Shown: positions 1 through 5,415, counted from the first letter of the stretch. The stretch: DNA of 7,079 bases from RXOA01 sp964554715 (GCA_964554715.1 CAZKPU010000111.1:1-7079); one strand, 5' to 3'. Made by a program: numbers and translations. Notes: generated by a model from the letters alone, not told the origin.

Positions 1-476
1 AGCGTCGCCAGAGCATGAAACGTCCCGAACCCGGGGACATAGCTGATGTCGTTGCGTCCGTAGCGAGCGAACCCCGCCAGCGTCGCCATCGCCTTCTGCG
101 GTCCGCTGATTCTCTCGGCGTAGTATCCGAAGGCGAGAAGGATCTCGCTGACGACATCGAGCGGCCTCTGGTCGGTACCGCGCAGATAGCCCGGAGCGGT
201 TATCACCGGAAAGCTCACGCCATCCAGCATGAATTGCATCCGAACCGGAAGGCTGGGTGTGGCGATCAGGATGATCGATCGCGGTTCGGGCGCCTTCGGA
301 GGTGCCGCGGAGAGGATCGGCTCCAGGTACTGCTTGTAGAGCCGCTCGTCCAGCTCGCCGCGGCGGTGGCGAGCAGCCACCTGCTCAATCGCTGAGGCGC
401 GGACCGCGTAAGGCACCGCCGCCACCTTCCACCCCATCGCCTGGGTTTTCTTCTTCAGCGCATCGATGGCAGACAT
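1..476 (-). CDS. Epoxyqueuosine-reductase-like 4Fe-4S protein, N-terminal part (runs off the left edge)
   Basis: The reading frame is open from an ATG at 476 down to the window edge, giving 158 visible residues and no stop. The start is well supported by AGGAGG at 481-486, four bases upstream. Residues 66-73 (RSIILIAT) form the hydrophobic strand typical of the QueG/COG1600 group. Residues 138-151 (RYGRNDISYVPGFG) match the block that precedes the double 4Fe-4S ferredoxin domain in QueG relatives annotated as '4Fe-4S double cluster binding protein'. Canonical QueG has GWIGKNT-like residues here, so this is more likely a divergent paralogue than the tRNA queuosine enzyme. The cluster cysteines and cobalamin-site residues would lie beyond the edge and cannot be checked. 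No signal peptide is visible, so the protein is probably a cytoplasmic redox enzyme. Its substrate is unknown. The family assignment comes from remembered motif resemblance, not a search. Confidence 0.72.
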   Translation of the reverse strand, partial: MSAIDALKKKTQAMGWKVAAVPYAVRASAIEQVAARHRRGELDERLYKQYLEPILSAAPPKAPEPRSIILIATPSLPVRMQFMLDGVSFPVITAPGYLRGTDQRPLDVVSEILLAFGYYAERISGPQKAMATLAGFARYGRNDISYVPGFGTFHALAT

Positions 477-480
477 GAAG

Positions 481-486
481 CCTCCT
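481..486 (-). promoter_or_regulatory. Ribosome binding site of the epoxyqueuosine-reductase-like gene
   Basis: On the minus strand this reads AGGAGG, followed by CTTC and then ATG at 476. The perfect anti-Shine-Dalgarno match fixes the start of a gene whose body is only partly in the window. The spacing of four bases is slightly short. Confidence 0.8.
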
Positions 487-508
487 CGTCTTGTCGGCCG
501 GTGGAACC

Positions 509-547
509 TTCTTCACCAAGGGATGGCCGGGCGCCCCTAGTGAAGAA
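509..547 (-). other. Leader hairpin upstream of the epoxyqueuosine-reductase-like gene
   Basis: TTCTTCAC at 509-516 is perfectly complementary to GTGAAGAA at 540-547. The stem can continue inward through GGG (520-522) and CCC (534-536) with two mismatches, closing on a GC-rich loop. It lies about 33 bases upstream of the ATG at 476, so it would sit in the 5' leader of that mRNA. No T-run follows on either strand, so it does not look like an intrinsic terminator. It could be an RNA control element or an operator. The inverted repeat is directly seen and any function is inference. Confidence 0.4.
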
Positions 548-791
548 AACCTCTTGTAGCATAATCTGAGGGACAGCGCCTGTGAAACTCGCACCAGCAT
601 CTGACGCCTTGTCGTTGTCGATGTCTCCGGCCCCGCATCTCTGTAGAGATCCTTCAGAGAAGCGTTTGCGGATTGCCCCGCCCTCTTTGCACTGGAATCG
701 CTTGAGTGGACTCACTCCGTACAGAGCGACTGCAGGCGCTTTGCAATCGCACGTGGCAGTCTCGTTCGACGACCCGCGTTTGAAGGTGTTG
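548..791. other. Intergenic stretch without a recognisable gene
   Basis: Open frames cross this stretch on both strands, but none has a ribosome binding site or protein-like composition, and they overlap one another. A TATGCT hexamer on the minus strand (558-563) might be a weak -10 element for the leftward gene, but no convincing -35 accompanies it. I see no tRNA, known riboswitch or insertion-sequence end. It most likely holds the divergent promoters of the genes on either side. Confidence 0.5.
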
Positions 792-800
792 TGCTATACT
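792..800 (+). promoter_or_regulatory. Extended -10 promoter for the low-complexity protein / YbjN pair
   Basis: The sequence TGCTATACT has a TGn extension in front of TATACT (five of six matches to TATAAT). No good -35 hexamer lies 16-18 bases upstream, which is common for extended -10 promoters. Transcription would begin near 806-808, leaving a leader of about 64 bases before the ATG at 871. That would exclude a translation start at the GTG at 805. Confidence 0.5.
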
Positions 801-870
801 CCCAGTGGAATCGAAACGGCAAACCTACGCGAAAGCGGGGGACGCAATGTCACGGGTCTACGGAGGTTCT

Positions 871-1311
871 ATGATCGCCGGACTGCCGAAGCCACGCAGG
901 ATCATCACCTGGTGCCTTCTCATCGCTACGTTCGTCTCGGTTGTCTCGTTGGCCGCGGGGGTCCAGGAGAAGCGATCGATCTCCACGCAACAGACAAACC
1001 ACAGCCAGCTTGCCTACCACAAGATGTCGCAATCTCAGGCAGCGGAGCAGGCCCAGACGGCCAACCAGAATCGACACAGCTATCAGAACAAGATCCAGAA
1101 CCGTAGCGCCTACCAGAAGATGAACCAGAACGGTTCCGGCGGACAAGGAAACGGCTCCGGGGGTCAAGGAAACGGATCCAACGGCCAAGGTAGCGGCCAA
1201 GACAAGGGTAACGGCGGTGCGGGGAGCAACGCGGGGGGCAACGGAAACGGCAATGGTGGCGGAAACGGTGCCGGTCGGGGGAACGGCAACGGCGGAGGCG
1301 GCAAGGGGTAG
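871..1311 (+). CDS. Secreted Gly/Asn/Gln-rich low-complexity protein
   Basis: This encodes 146 residues and is not a family I recognise. The ATG at 871 follows GGAGG (862-866) by four bases. In-frame starts at 805 (GTG) and 847 (ATG) lack as good a site. Residues 1-10 are basic (KPRR) and residues 11-30 are hydrophobic, forming a Sec-type signal peptide. The chain then falls into two zones. Residues about 36-88 are Gln/Asn/Ser-rich with three imperfect copies of an 8-residue unit (AYHKMSQS at 48, SYQNKIQN at 70, AYQKMNQN at 80). Residues about 87-146 are almost entirely Gly, Asn, Ser and Gln, beginning with three NGSGGQG-like repeats and ending GGGGKG. No cysteine is present after the signal peptide. 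The protein is probably disordered outside the membrane, with a surface, matrix or adhesive role possible. The YbjN-domain gene starts one base after the stop, so the two are very likely co-transcribed and coupled. Confidence 0.7.
   Translation: MIAGLPKPRRIITWCLLIATFVSVVSLAAGVQEKRSISTQQTNHSQLAYHKMSQSQAAEQAQTANQNRHSYQNKIQNRSAYQKMNQNGSGGQGNGSGGQGNGSNGQGSGQDKGNGGAGSNAGGNGNGNGGGNGAGRGNGNGGGGKG
1129..1191 (+). repeat. Three tandem 21-bp repeats coding NGSGGQG
   Basis: Units at 1129-1149, 1150-1170 and 1171-1191 each encode NGSxGQG. Differences between copies are mainly in third codon positions (TCC GGC GGA, TCC GGG GGT, TCC AAC GGC), while the amino acids are nearly constant. That suggests the repeated peptide, rather than the DNA, is conserved. 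Less regular Gly/Asn codons continue to the end of the gene. Confidence 0.85.
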
Positions 1312-1312
1312 C

Positions 1313-1837
1313 GTGCGCGATGTCATCGAGAGGGGGTTCGCGAACGTGTTCAAGACCGGTTTTCTTCGGGTGTGGCTCGTCCTGCCGATCGCGCTGATCG
1401 GTGCAACCAACCTCGTAACTGTCGCAGCAGGTGGCAACATGTACGTTGCTGCCACGGAAGATCTGATCCAGCAGGCGTTCGTTCAGATGGAGATCGGCTA
1501 CGAGCAAGGGGTGGACAGCAACGGTGAACCGATCTGGATGTTCTCTCACCGCGGGATTACGGCGATGCTCCTTCCCCACGATCGGATCGAGCCGGGAGCG
1601 TTCGGATCGTTGCTGCTGTACGCTGCGTGGTCGACCGATACGCCGTTCGAGTTCTCGATCGTGAACGACTGGAATCGACGGGCACGGTTTGGGCGGGCGT
1701 ACGTCGATGATCAGGGCGATCCGGTGATCGAACTGGACGTGCTGCTCTCCGGTGGGGTCACGCTCGAGACCGTCAAGCTGTACATCGACGTGTTTGTCGA
1801 CTCTGCGCTGAGCCTTGCGTCCGTCATTCAGCAGTAG
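1313..1837 (+). CDS. Exported YbjN-domain protein
   Basis: From the GTG at 1313 this encodes 174 residues. An alternative GTG at 1346 has a better-spaced purine-rich site (AGGGGG at 1331-1336) and would give a shorter, more typical signal peptide. Both starts yield the same mature protein. Residues about 18-40 are hydrophobic and end in AAGG, a signal peptide or membrane anchor. Residues 47-165 form a YbjN domain. Its clearest block is VNDWN (117-121) followed by RFGRAYVDDQGDPVIELDV and then GGVT (125-150), the hallmark of that family. YbjN proteins adopt a fold like type III secretion chaperones. Escherichia coli YbjN affects motility and stress responses, and its biochemical role is unsettled. 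Classical YbjN is cytoplasmic, so the leading hydrophobic segment is notable. The gene lies one base after the low-complexity protein gene. The domain call is firm; the function is open. Confidence 0.82.
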   Translation: MRDVIERGFANVFKTGFLRVWLVLPIALIGATNLVTVAAGGNMYVAATEDLIQQAFVQMEIGYEQGVDSNGEPIWMFSHRGITAMLLPHDRIEPGAFGSLLLYAAWSTDTPFEFSIVNDWNRRARFGRAYVDDQGDPVIELDVLLSGGVTLETVKLYIDVFVDSALSLASVIQQ

Positions 1838-1881
1838 CGAACAGCTGAGTTTGGCTCGTCGTTCCTGACGCGCCCTGTTCG
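1838..1881. terminator. Inverted repeat after the YbjN gene (weak terminator candidate)
   Basis: CGAACAG at 1838-1844 is perfectly complementary to CTGTTCG at 1875-1881, with a 30-base loop. It starts immediately after the YbjN stop codon in the gap between convergent genes. No T-run follows, so it would be at best a non-canonical terminator or an mRNA 3'-end stabiliser. Confidence 0.3.
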
Positions 1882-1884
1882 TTG

Positions 1885-1915
1885 CTGGGAAGCAATAGGC
1901 ATCAATGGCTTCCAG
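1885..1915. terminator. Stem-loop between convergent genes (weak bidirectional terminator candidate)
   Basis: CTGGGAAGC (1885-1893) pairs with GCTTCCAG (1908-1915) as an eight-pair stem with one bulged G and a 14-base loop. It lies between the ends of the YbjN gene and the leftward membrane protein gene, where a shared terminator is expected. Neither strand has a proper T-run after it. Confidence 0.35.
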
Positions 1916-1946
1916 GTGTTCGCGGTTTCCGAGGATTGATTCGGGA

Positions 1947-2351
1947 CTACCTCAAGAGCAGCGGGACCACAATCGCGACGATGCCCATGCAGACGATGGT
2001 GAGGATAAACAGGTAATAGCGGGTGCCGTAGTTCCTGAGCAGTGCCGGGTCGTAGTAGCCGTCCACGTGTTGATCCGCGTACAGCTTGAGCAACCCGCCG
2101 ATCAGCCGAGCCCTCGTCTCTTTGCCCTTGAGAAGGCCGAAAACCGCGACAACGTTCACAACCACCGTCAGCGCCATGAACAGCCCCAGCACGCCGGTTG
2201 TCGTTCCGTCCTCCGCGGATCCCTCTGCAATCCCGGAACTGATCCCGAGCATGAGCAGGTTCAGCAACACGGCGATCACCACAAACACCGTGTCTGTACG
2301 AGCTCCCTGCTGCAGTTCCGAAACGATGTGTTGATGAACCCGATCGATCAT
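1947..2351 (-). CDS. Small three-helix membrane protein, function unknown
   Basis: This encodes 134 residues from the ATG at 2351, preceded ten bases upstream by AGGAGG (2362-2367). The frame is open back to a GTG at 2465, but the extra residues look non-coding and the strong site favours 2351. Hydrophobic segments lie at about 21-43, 52-74 and 111-133. A polar loop rich in basic residues (75-110: KGKETRARL, then YADQHVDGYYD) is probably cytoplasmic, putting the N-terminus inside and the last residue outside. The N-terminal stretch HIVSELQQGARTDTVFVV resembles a conserved but uncharacterised bacterial membrane family I recall without a name. The gene follows the Ntn hydrolase by 143 bases on the same strand. 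It may be in the same operon or have its own promoter. No catalytic residues are evident, so a structural or partner role is possible but speculative. Confidence 0.68.
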   Translation of the reverse strand: MIDRVHQHIVSELQQGARTDTVFVVIAVLLNLLMLGISSGIAEGSAEDGTTTGVLGLFMALTVVVNVVAVFGLLKGKETRARLIGGLLKLYADQHVDGYYDPALLRNYGTRYYLFILTIVCMGIVAIVVPLLLR

Positions 2352-2361
2352 GCTGATTCCA

Positions 2362-2367
2362 CCTCCT
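2362..2367 (-). promoter_or_regulatory. Ribosome binding site of the three-helix membrane protein
   Basis: On the minus strand this reads AGGAGG, extended to AGGAGGTGG, ten bases before the ATG at 2351. It decides the start against the longer in-frame GTG at 2465, which has only a GGAG site. Confidence 0.7.
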
Positions 2368-2494
2368 GCCACGTGTCGTCCGGCATCGATCCCACGAGCG
2401 ACATCAGACTCAGTATCGGGATTCCCGGCACAACAGGGAAGAAACGCCGTTCGGAAGAACCCCACGCGTCAACTCCGCCCCATGCCGAATCCTC

Positions 2495-3556
2495 TCACCA
2501 CAGGAGTCGAACGGCACCCCACACGATTACGCCCGCGCCCAGGATCACCGCGCTGAGGCCGGCGATCTGGATGGTCCAGTACTTGCTGACGCCCCGCTCA
2601 AGCTGTTCGGGCGGCATCAGCTCCGCAATGCTCAACCGTCGATCCTCCTGTGTATCCTGAAGCTCTTCGCCAAGATCGATCACGATCGGCGCTTCATGGT
2701 TTCCCAGAACGTAGGTGTAGGCCATCCGGTTCGTCAGGTCGTAGGTGGTGGCATACATCGTATAGCTGCCGTTGAAGGCGTAGGGCCTGGCGCGGCTGAC
2801 TTGCTCGACAACCTCCGAGAAGGTCACCACCGATAGATCCTCGGCGGCCACCAGGTTCGAGAGAGCTTCTTGCCCATCTTCGTACCGGACGAAGCTGTCG
2901 CGTCCGAAGAACTGCTCGGGGGCGGCGGCATTGAACGTCGAGGCTACGAGTGTTGAGGAGCCTGCCGCACGCCGGGTGATCGCCATCTCGCCATCGGAGG
3001 CGGGGCTGAGGATCGCCGCATTCCCTGCCGCATCCGCGTAGAGGATCTGGAACCACATGGTGGAGAAGCCGAACCGCAACGTCCAGGCGATCGCCTCATC
3101 GACGGTCGAAGCGTTGCGGAGGATCGTGTCGTAGAAGCTGTCCCGGCCGTGGATATACGGGCGCTCGGGATGCGGATTCATCGGCCTCTCAGGAACTTCC
3201 GTCAAGCTGTAGGCGAGGCCCGCTTCGTTCATCCCCGCCTGGAAGCTGCGGTACTGCCCTTGCCACAGCCACCCCAGGTGCATCCGTCCGAGTTCTCCGC
3301 GTGAAGGATCGCCGGGCAGAAAGAACACGTAGGCTGCTGTCGGATCCCCGGCGAGCGGGTGGCTTGCTCCTGCATCCTCGCAATCTCCGAGCAGCACAAG
3401 ATCCACGGATGCGGCCATCAGGCTGGTGCACGAAAATCCCGCTCGCTCTACCGGCACATCCGCGCCTTCGGCAAGGATCGGAGCGCCCCAACGGACCACG
3501 AGCAACAGGACGAAGCAGAGCAACAAGCCGATCGGCTTCGTCGCAGTTCGATTCAT
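2495..3556 (-). CDS. Secreted, membrane-anchored Ntn-type linear amide hydrolase (choloylglycine hydrolase / acyltransferase-like)
   Basis: This encodes 353 residues, with the ATG at 3556 preceded by GGGAGG five bases upstream. Residues 1-31 form a signal peptide (basic start, hydrophobic 9-22, AEGA). Cys43 in FSCTSLM fits the catalytic N-terminal nucleophile of the C45/C59 group. It is followed by LLGDCED (55-61), in the place of the usual FGRNxD segment, with Asp61 as the likely conserved acid. NEAGLAYSLTE (110-120), ASTFN with Asn209, and TMYATTYDLTNRMAYTYV (266-283) match further conserved blocks of penicillin acyltransferase, carcinine hydrolase and related amidases. These enzymes cut or transfer acyl groups at linear amide bonds. 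A hydrophobic helix at 328-351 probably anchors the catalytic domain outside the membrane. Residues 32-42 would be removed to free Cys43. The gene sits ten bases after the serine hydrolase gene. Substrate is unknown: N-acyl amino acids, acyl-homoserine lactones and beta-lactams are all possible. Confidence 0.78.
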   Translation of the reverse strand: MNRTATKPIGLLLCFVLLLVVRWGAPILAEGADVPVERAGFSCTSLMAASVDLVLLGDCEDAGASHPLAGDPTAAYVFFLPGDPSRGELGRMHLGWLWQGQYRSFQAGMNEAGLAYSLTEVPERPMNPHPERPYIHGRDSFYDTILRNASTVDEAIAWTLRFGFSTMWFQILYADAAGNAAILSPASDGEMAITRRAAGSSTLVASTFNAAAPEQFFGRDSFVRYEDGQEALSNLVAAEDLSVVTFSEVVEQVSRARPYAFNGSYTMYATTYDLTNRMAYTYVLGNHEAPIVIDLGEELQDTQEDRRLSIAELMPPEQLERGVSKYWTIQIAGLSAVILGAGVIVWGAVRLLW

Positions 3557-3561
3557 CGATA

Positions 3562-3569
3562 CCTCCCTA
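3562..3569 (-). promoter_or_regulatory. Stop codon fused to the next ribosome binding site
   Basis: On the minus strand this reads TAGGGAGG. The TAG ends the serine hydrolase, and its final G is the first base of the GGGAGG site for the Ntn hydrolase, which starts five bases later at 3556. The arrangement favours translational coupling and a fixed ratio of the two proteins. Confidence 0.75.
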
Positions 3570-5150
3570 CTCTCCGGACTCCTCCCGCGTCAGCTCGGCC
3601 CAGAAGGAGAGCGGCCCTGTCCAGAAATCGCGTTGTGACAGGCAGATCACAGCGCCCTGCAGCCGATCCTCGATCAACCGAAGCTCGATCCAGGTGCGGC
3701 ACGGGCATCCGCGCAGCACGGCGCTTGTCAACAGGCCGCCCGGCATCGCTCCCCGCAGATAACGGCCACCGCCGGCGTTCATCAGGATCGGCGAGTCTTC
3801 CACATAGCTCACCTGTTCGAGTTGCTGTTCCGTCCCTCCGCTGATGCGGATCCACGCTTGTCCTTCGTCGTCTACACACAAACGCAGCGGGATGCTCCGC
3901 TCGCACGTTTCGATGGCCCCTACCCACGTGCCCTCGAGCTGGGGCTCCACATCGGTCACGGCCTCGGCGACCGGTGCCGGGTTGTCGGCAGCGACACAGA
4001 CGTTGGCCAACCGGTGGGGGATCAGTGCCGAGACGACGGAGATCGCAATCTCATCGGCCCAAGGGCCGTGCGTATTGCAGAGGACGGCCACAGCGAGCTG
4101 CTCTTCGGGCACCAGGATGAGCGATGTCCCGATGCCACACGCACCGCCGGAGTGATCGACGATTCGCAGACCATCGTCGAGAAATCCGACAAACCATCCG
4201 ATGCCATAGCCGCCACCGGCACACTCCCAGCTTCGCGTTGGCTGGGTGCCGTGAGCGGGCACCTGCATCCGCAGGAGGGACGAAGCGGACAAGAGCCCGG
4301 AGTCCGCAGACGTGCTTCCCCGCAGGTGTCCTTCGGCAAAGCGGATCAGATCGCTGACGCTGCTGTAGATGGCGCAGGCGGCGGAGCAGTCGCTTGTGGC
4401 CGGTGGGACACGATGACCGTCGCTATCATGCTTGGCGGCCACGTTGTCTTGATCCGTGCCTGGCGGTCCGACAAACGTGTGTCTCAACCCAAGCGGATCG
4501 AACACGCGCTCGGCCATAAGCTTGCCGTACGACCGTCCGGTCAGCCGTTCCAAGATGTAGCCAAGGACGCCGTAGCCCAGGTTGGAATACTGGTATCGTT
4601 CTCCGGGAGCGGTTGTTAGGTTGCCGTAGCAGCGTAGAGTTTGGTCGAACGGCGCCGGCTGACACGGTTCATCGAGGTCGACGTAGTACGCCTGGCTGTG
4701 CAGCGGTAACCCGGAGGTGTGACTGGCAAGCGATGCCACGGTCACATCCGCCACATCTCCGACACGAGAGATCATCTGAGCGTCGCCCAGATACAGCGAA
4801 GCGGGGTCGCCGAGAGAAAGACTTCCTTCCTCCACAAGCTGCATCAGCGCCGTTGCGGTAAACGGCTTGGTGATCGAGGCCAGGGCGTACGATGTGTCCA
4901 CAGTGGCAGGCGTGTTGCCCTCGCGATCGGCGGTGCCGAACGCCTCCATCCAGATGATCTGCCCGTGGAACGAAACGGCGATCGCGAGCGAAGGGACGTC
5001 ACCCGACCGAACGAGCGATTCCGCGCGATCCCGGACCGCGGTAAGCGCTTCAGGGCTTTGCACGACGTTTGAGCCTGACGTTCGTGCCGTGCCGACCGCA
5101 AGCGCTACAAGGGCCAACACGATCGAAAGGCAGATCCATCTGTGTCCCAC
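3567..5150 (-). CDS. Secreted beta-lactamase-fold serine hydrolase with C-terminal beta domain
   Basis: This encodes 527 residues. The start is a GTG at 5150 preceded by AAGGAG (5157-5162) at six bases. Residues 1-25 form a signal peptide (MGHRW, then a hydrophobic run ending GTARTSG). Residues about 35-380 form a class C beta-lactamase/penicillin-binding-protein-like domain. The catalytic set is complete: S92-I-T-K95 (SxxK), Y188-S-N190 (YxN) and H333-S-G-G336, in place of the KTG box. Such proteins are D-amino peptidases, esterases or transacylases more often than true beta-lactamases. Residues about 405-525 form a second, probably beta-rich domain (EGTWVGAIET at 406, DDEGQAWIRI at 427) like the lipocalin-like tails found in many S12 family members. 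Several cysteines in the mature chain suggest disulfides outside the cytoplasm. It is the first gene of a minus-strand set and is followed ten bases later by the Ntn amide hydrolase. Family is confident; substrate is not known. Confidence 0.88.
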   Translation of the reverse strand: MGHRWICLSIVLALVALAVGTARTSGSNVVQSPEALTAVRDRAESLVRSGDVPSLAIAVSFHGQIIWMEAFGTADREGNTPATVDTSYALASITKPFTATALMQLVEEGSLSLGDPASLYLGDAQMISRVGDVADVTVASLASHTSGLPLHSQAYYVDLDEPCQPAPFDQTLRCYGNLTTAPGERYQYSNLGYGVLGYILERLTGRSYGKLMAERVFDPLGLRHTFVGPPGTDQDNVAAKHDSDGHRVPPATSDCSAACAIYSSVSDLIRFAEGHLRGSTSADSGLLSASSLLRMQVPAHGTQPTRSWECAGGGYGIGWFVGFLDDGLRIVDHSGGACGIGTSLILVPEEQLAVAVLCNTHGPWADEIAISVVSALIPHRLANVCVAADNPAPVAEAVTDVEPQLEGTWVGAIETCERSIPLRLCVDDEGQAWIRISGGTEQQLEQVSYVEDSPILMNAGGGRYLRGAMPGGLLTSAVLRGCPCRTWIELRLIEDRLQGAVICLSQRDFWTGPLSFWAELTREESGE

Positions 5151-5223
5151 GGCAATCTCCTTTGAACCGAACGATCCTGTGGTTGGGATACGGAGAGCTG
5201 AAGTTGTGGTTGTGCTTGAGCAG

Positions 5224-5229
5224 ATGATA
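5224..5229 (-). promoter_or_regulatory. Probable -10 element for the serine hydrolase operon
   Basis: On the minus strand this reads TATCAT, five of six matches to TATAAT. A weak CTTAAA hexamer lies 16 bases upstream as a possible -35. Transcription would begin near 5217, about 66 bases before the GTG at 5150. The palindrome at 5242-5254 overlaps the -35 region, as an operator would. No start site has been mapped, so this is inference. Confidence 0.35.
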
Positions 5230-5257
5230 GGTGTGTCGAAGAGGCTTTAAGCCTATC
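5226..5257. promoter_or_regulatory. Palindromic operator-like site in the divergent region
   Basis: AGGCTT-T-AAGCCT at 5242-5254 is a perfect 13-base palindrome. It is nested in a wider inverted repeat, GATAGG (5226-5231) with CCTATC (5252-5257). It lies between the divergent serine hydrolase and methyltransferase genes and overlaps the proposed minus-strand promoter, fitting a dimeric repressor site. The symmetry is directly seen, the role is inferred, and no regulator gene is in the window. Confidence 0.4.
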
Positions 5258-5360
5258 AGAAGCAAGCGCCGCCTTCAACGCATGGCAAGTCTTAGAGCGT
5301 GTCTGTCGCTGATGGCGACCTCCGTCTCAGATTGTTGTTGTATGGTGTAGGATTCGCTTC

Positions 5361-5366
5361 GAGGGG
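5361..5366 (+). promoter_or_regulatory. Ribosome binding site of the mini-ORF before the methyltransferase
   Basis: GAGGGG lies four bases before the ATG at 5371. It is a better-spaced site than the one in front of the methyltransferase, where GGAGG (5406-5410) is only one base from the ATG at 5412. Ribosomes may therefore load mainly here. Confidence 0.5.
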
Positions 5367-5370
5367 ATCC

Positions 5371-5415
5371 ATGCCAGCACCGAACGGCGTCCCGGGCGAC
5401 AAGGGGGAGGTATGA
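5371..5415 (+). CDS. 14-codon leader peptide overlapping the methyltransferase start
   Basis: This is a complete mini-ORF, ATG to TGA, encoding MPAPNGVPGDKGEV. It has its own ribosome binding site (GAGGGG, 5361-5366). Its TGA overlaps the methyltransferase ATG as ATGA at 5412-5415, the classic termination-reinitiation arrangement. The methyltransferase site GGAGG at 5406-5410 lies inside this mini-ORF and only one base from its ATG. The peptide has no regulatory runs of a single amino acid, so amino-acid-specific attenuation is not suggested. The role may simply be to deliver ribosomes to the methyltransferase. Alternatively it is chance, or the residue of a frameshifted N-terminus. The sequence facts are firm; translation is unproven. 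Confidence 0.42.
   Translation: MPAPNGVPGDKGEV

Noticed and set aside
500..508. GGTGGAACC on the plus strand, resembling the T-box riboswitch core
   Set aside because: The full AGGGUGGNACCGCG core is absent, there is no terminator with a T-run downstream, and the space where a Stem I would lie is coding sequence on the other strand.
805..870. Longer start (GTG 805 or ATG 847) for the low-complexity protein
   Set aside because: GTG 805 would fall at or before the likely transcription start, and neither has as good a ribosome binding site as ATG 871, which also gives a clean signal peptide.
582..1106. 174-residue plus-strand open frame
   Set aside because: It has no ribosome binding site, overlaps the signal-peptide protein gene in another frame, and its composition does not look like a real protein.
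1129..1191. Tandem 21-bp units as a CRISPR or regulatory array
   Set aside because: The units are contiguous without spacers, lie in frame within a gene and differ mainly at third codon positions, so they are coding repeats.
850..1579. Long minus-strand open frames opposite the low-complexity and YbjN genes
   Set aside because: GC-rich sequence gives few stops on the opposite strand. No starts with ribosome sites or recognisable motifs were seen.
2352..2465. N-terminal extension of the three-helix membrane protein from GTG 2465
   Set aside because: The extension has atypical composition, and the perfect AGGAGG before ATG 2351 gives the better start.
2498..2512. Minus-strand GTTCGACTCCTGTGG resembling a tRNA T-arm end
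   Set aside because: It encodes the last residues (VRLLW) of the Ntn hydrolase, and no acceptor stem, D-arm or anticodon arm can be formed around it.
3567..5150. Calling the serine hydrolase an antibiotic-resistance beta-lactamase
   Set aside because: The SxxK, YxN and HSGG motifs define the broad S12 fold, most members of which are peptidases or esterases. The extra C-terminal domain and HSGG box argue against a classical AmpC enzyme.
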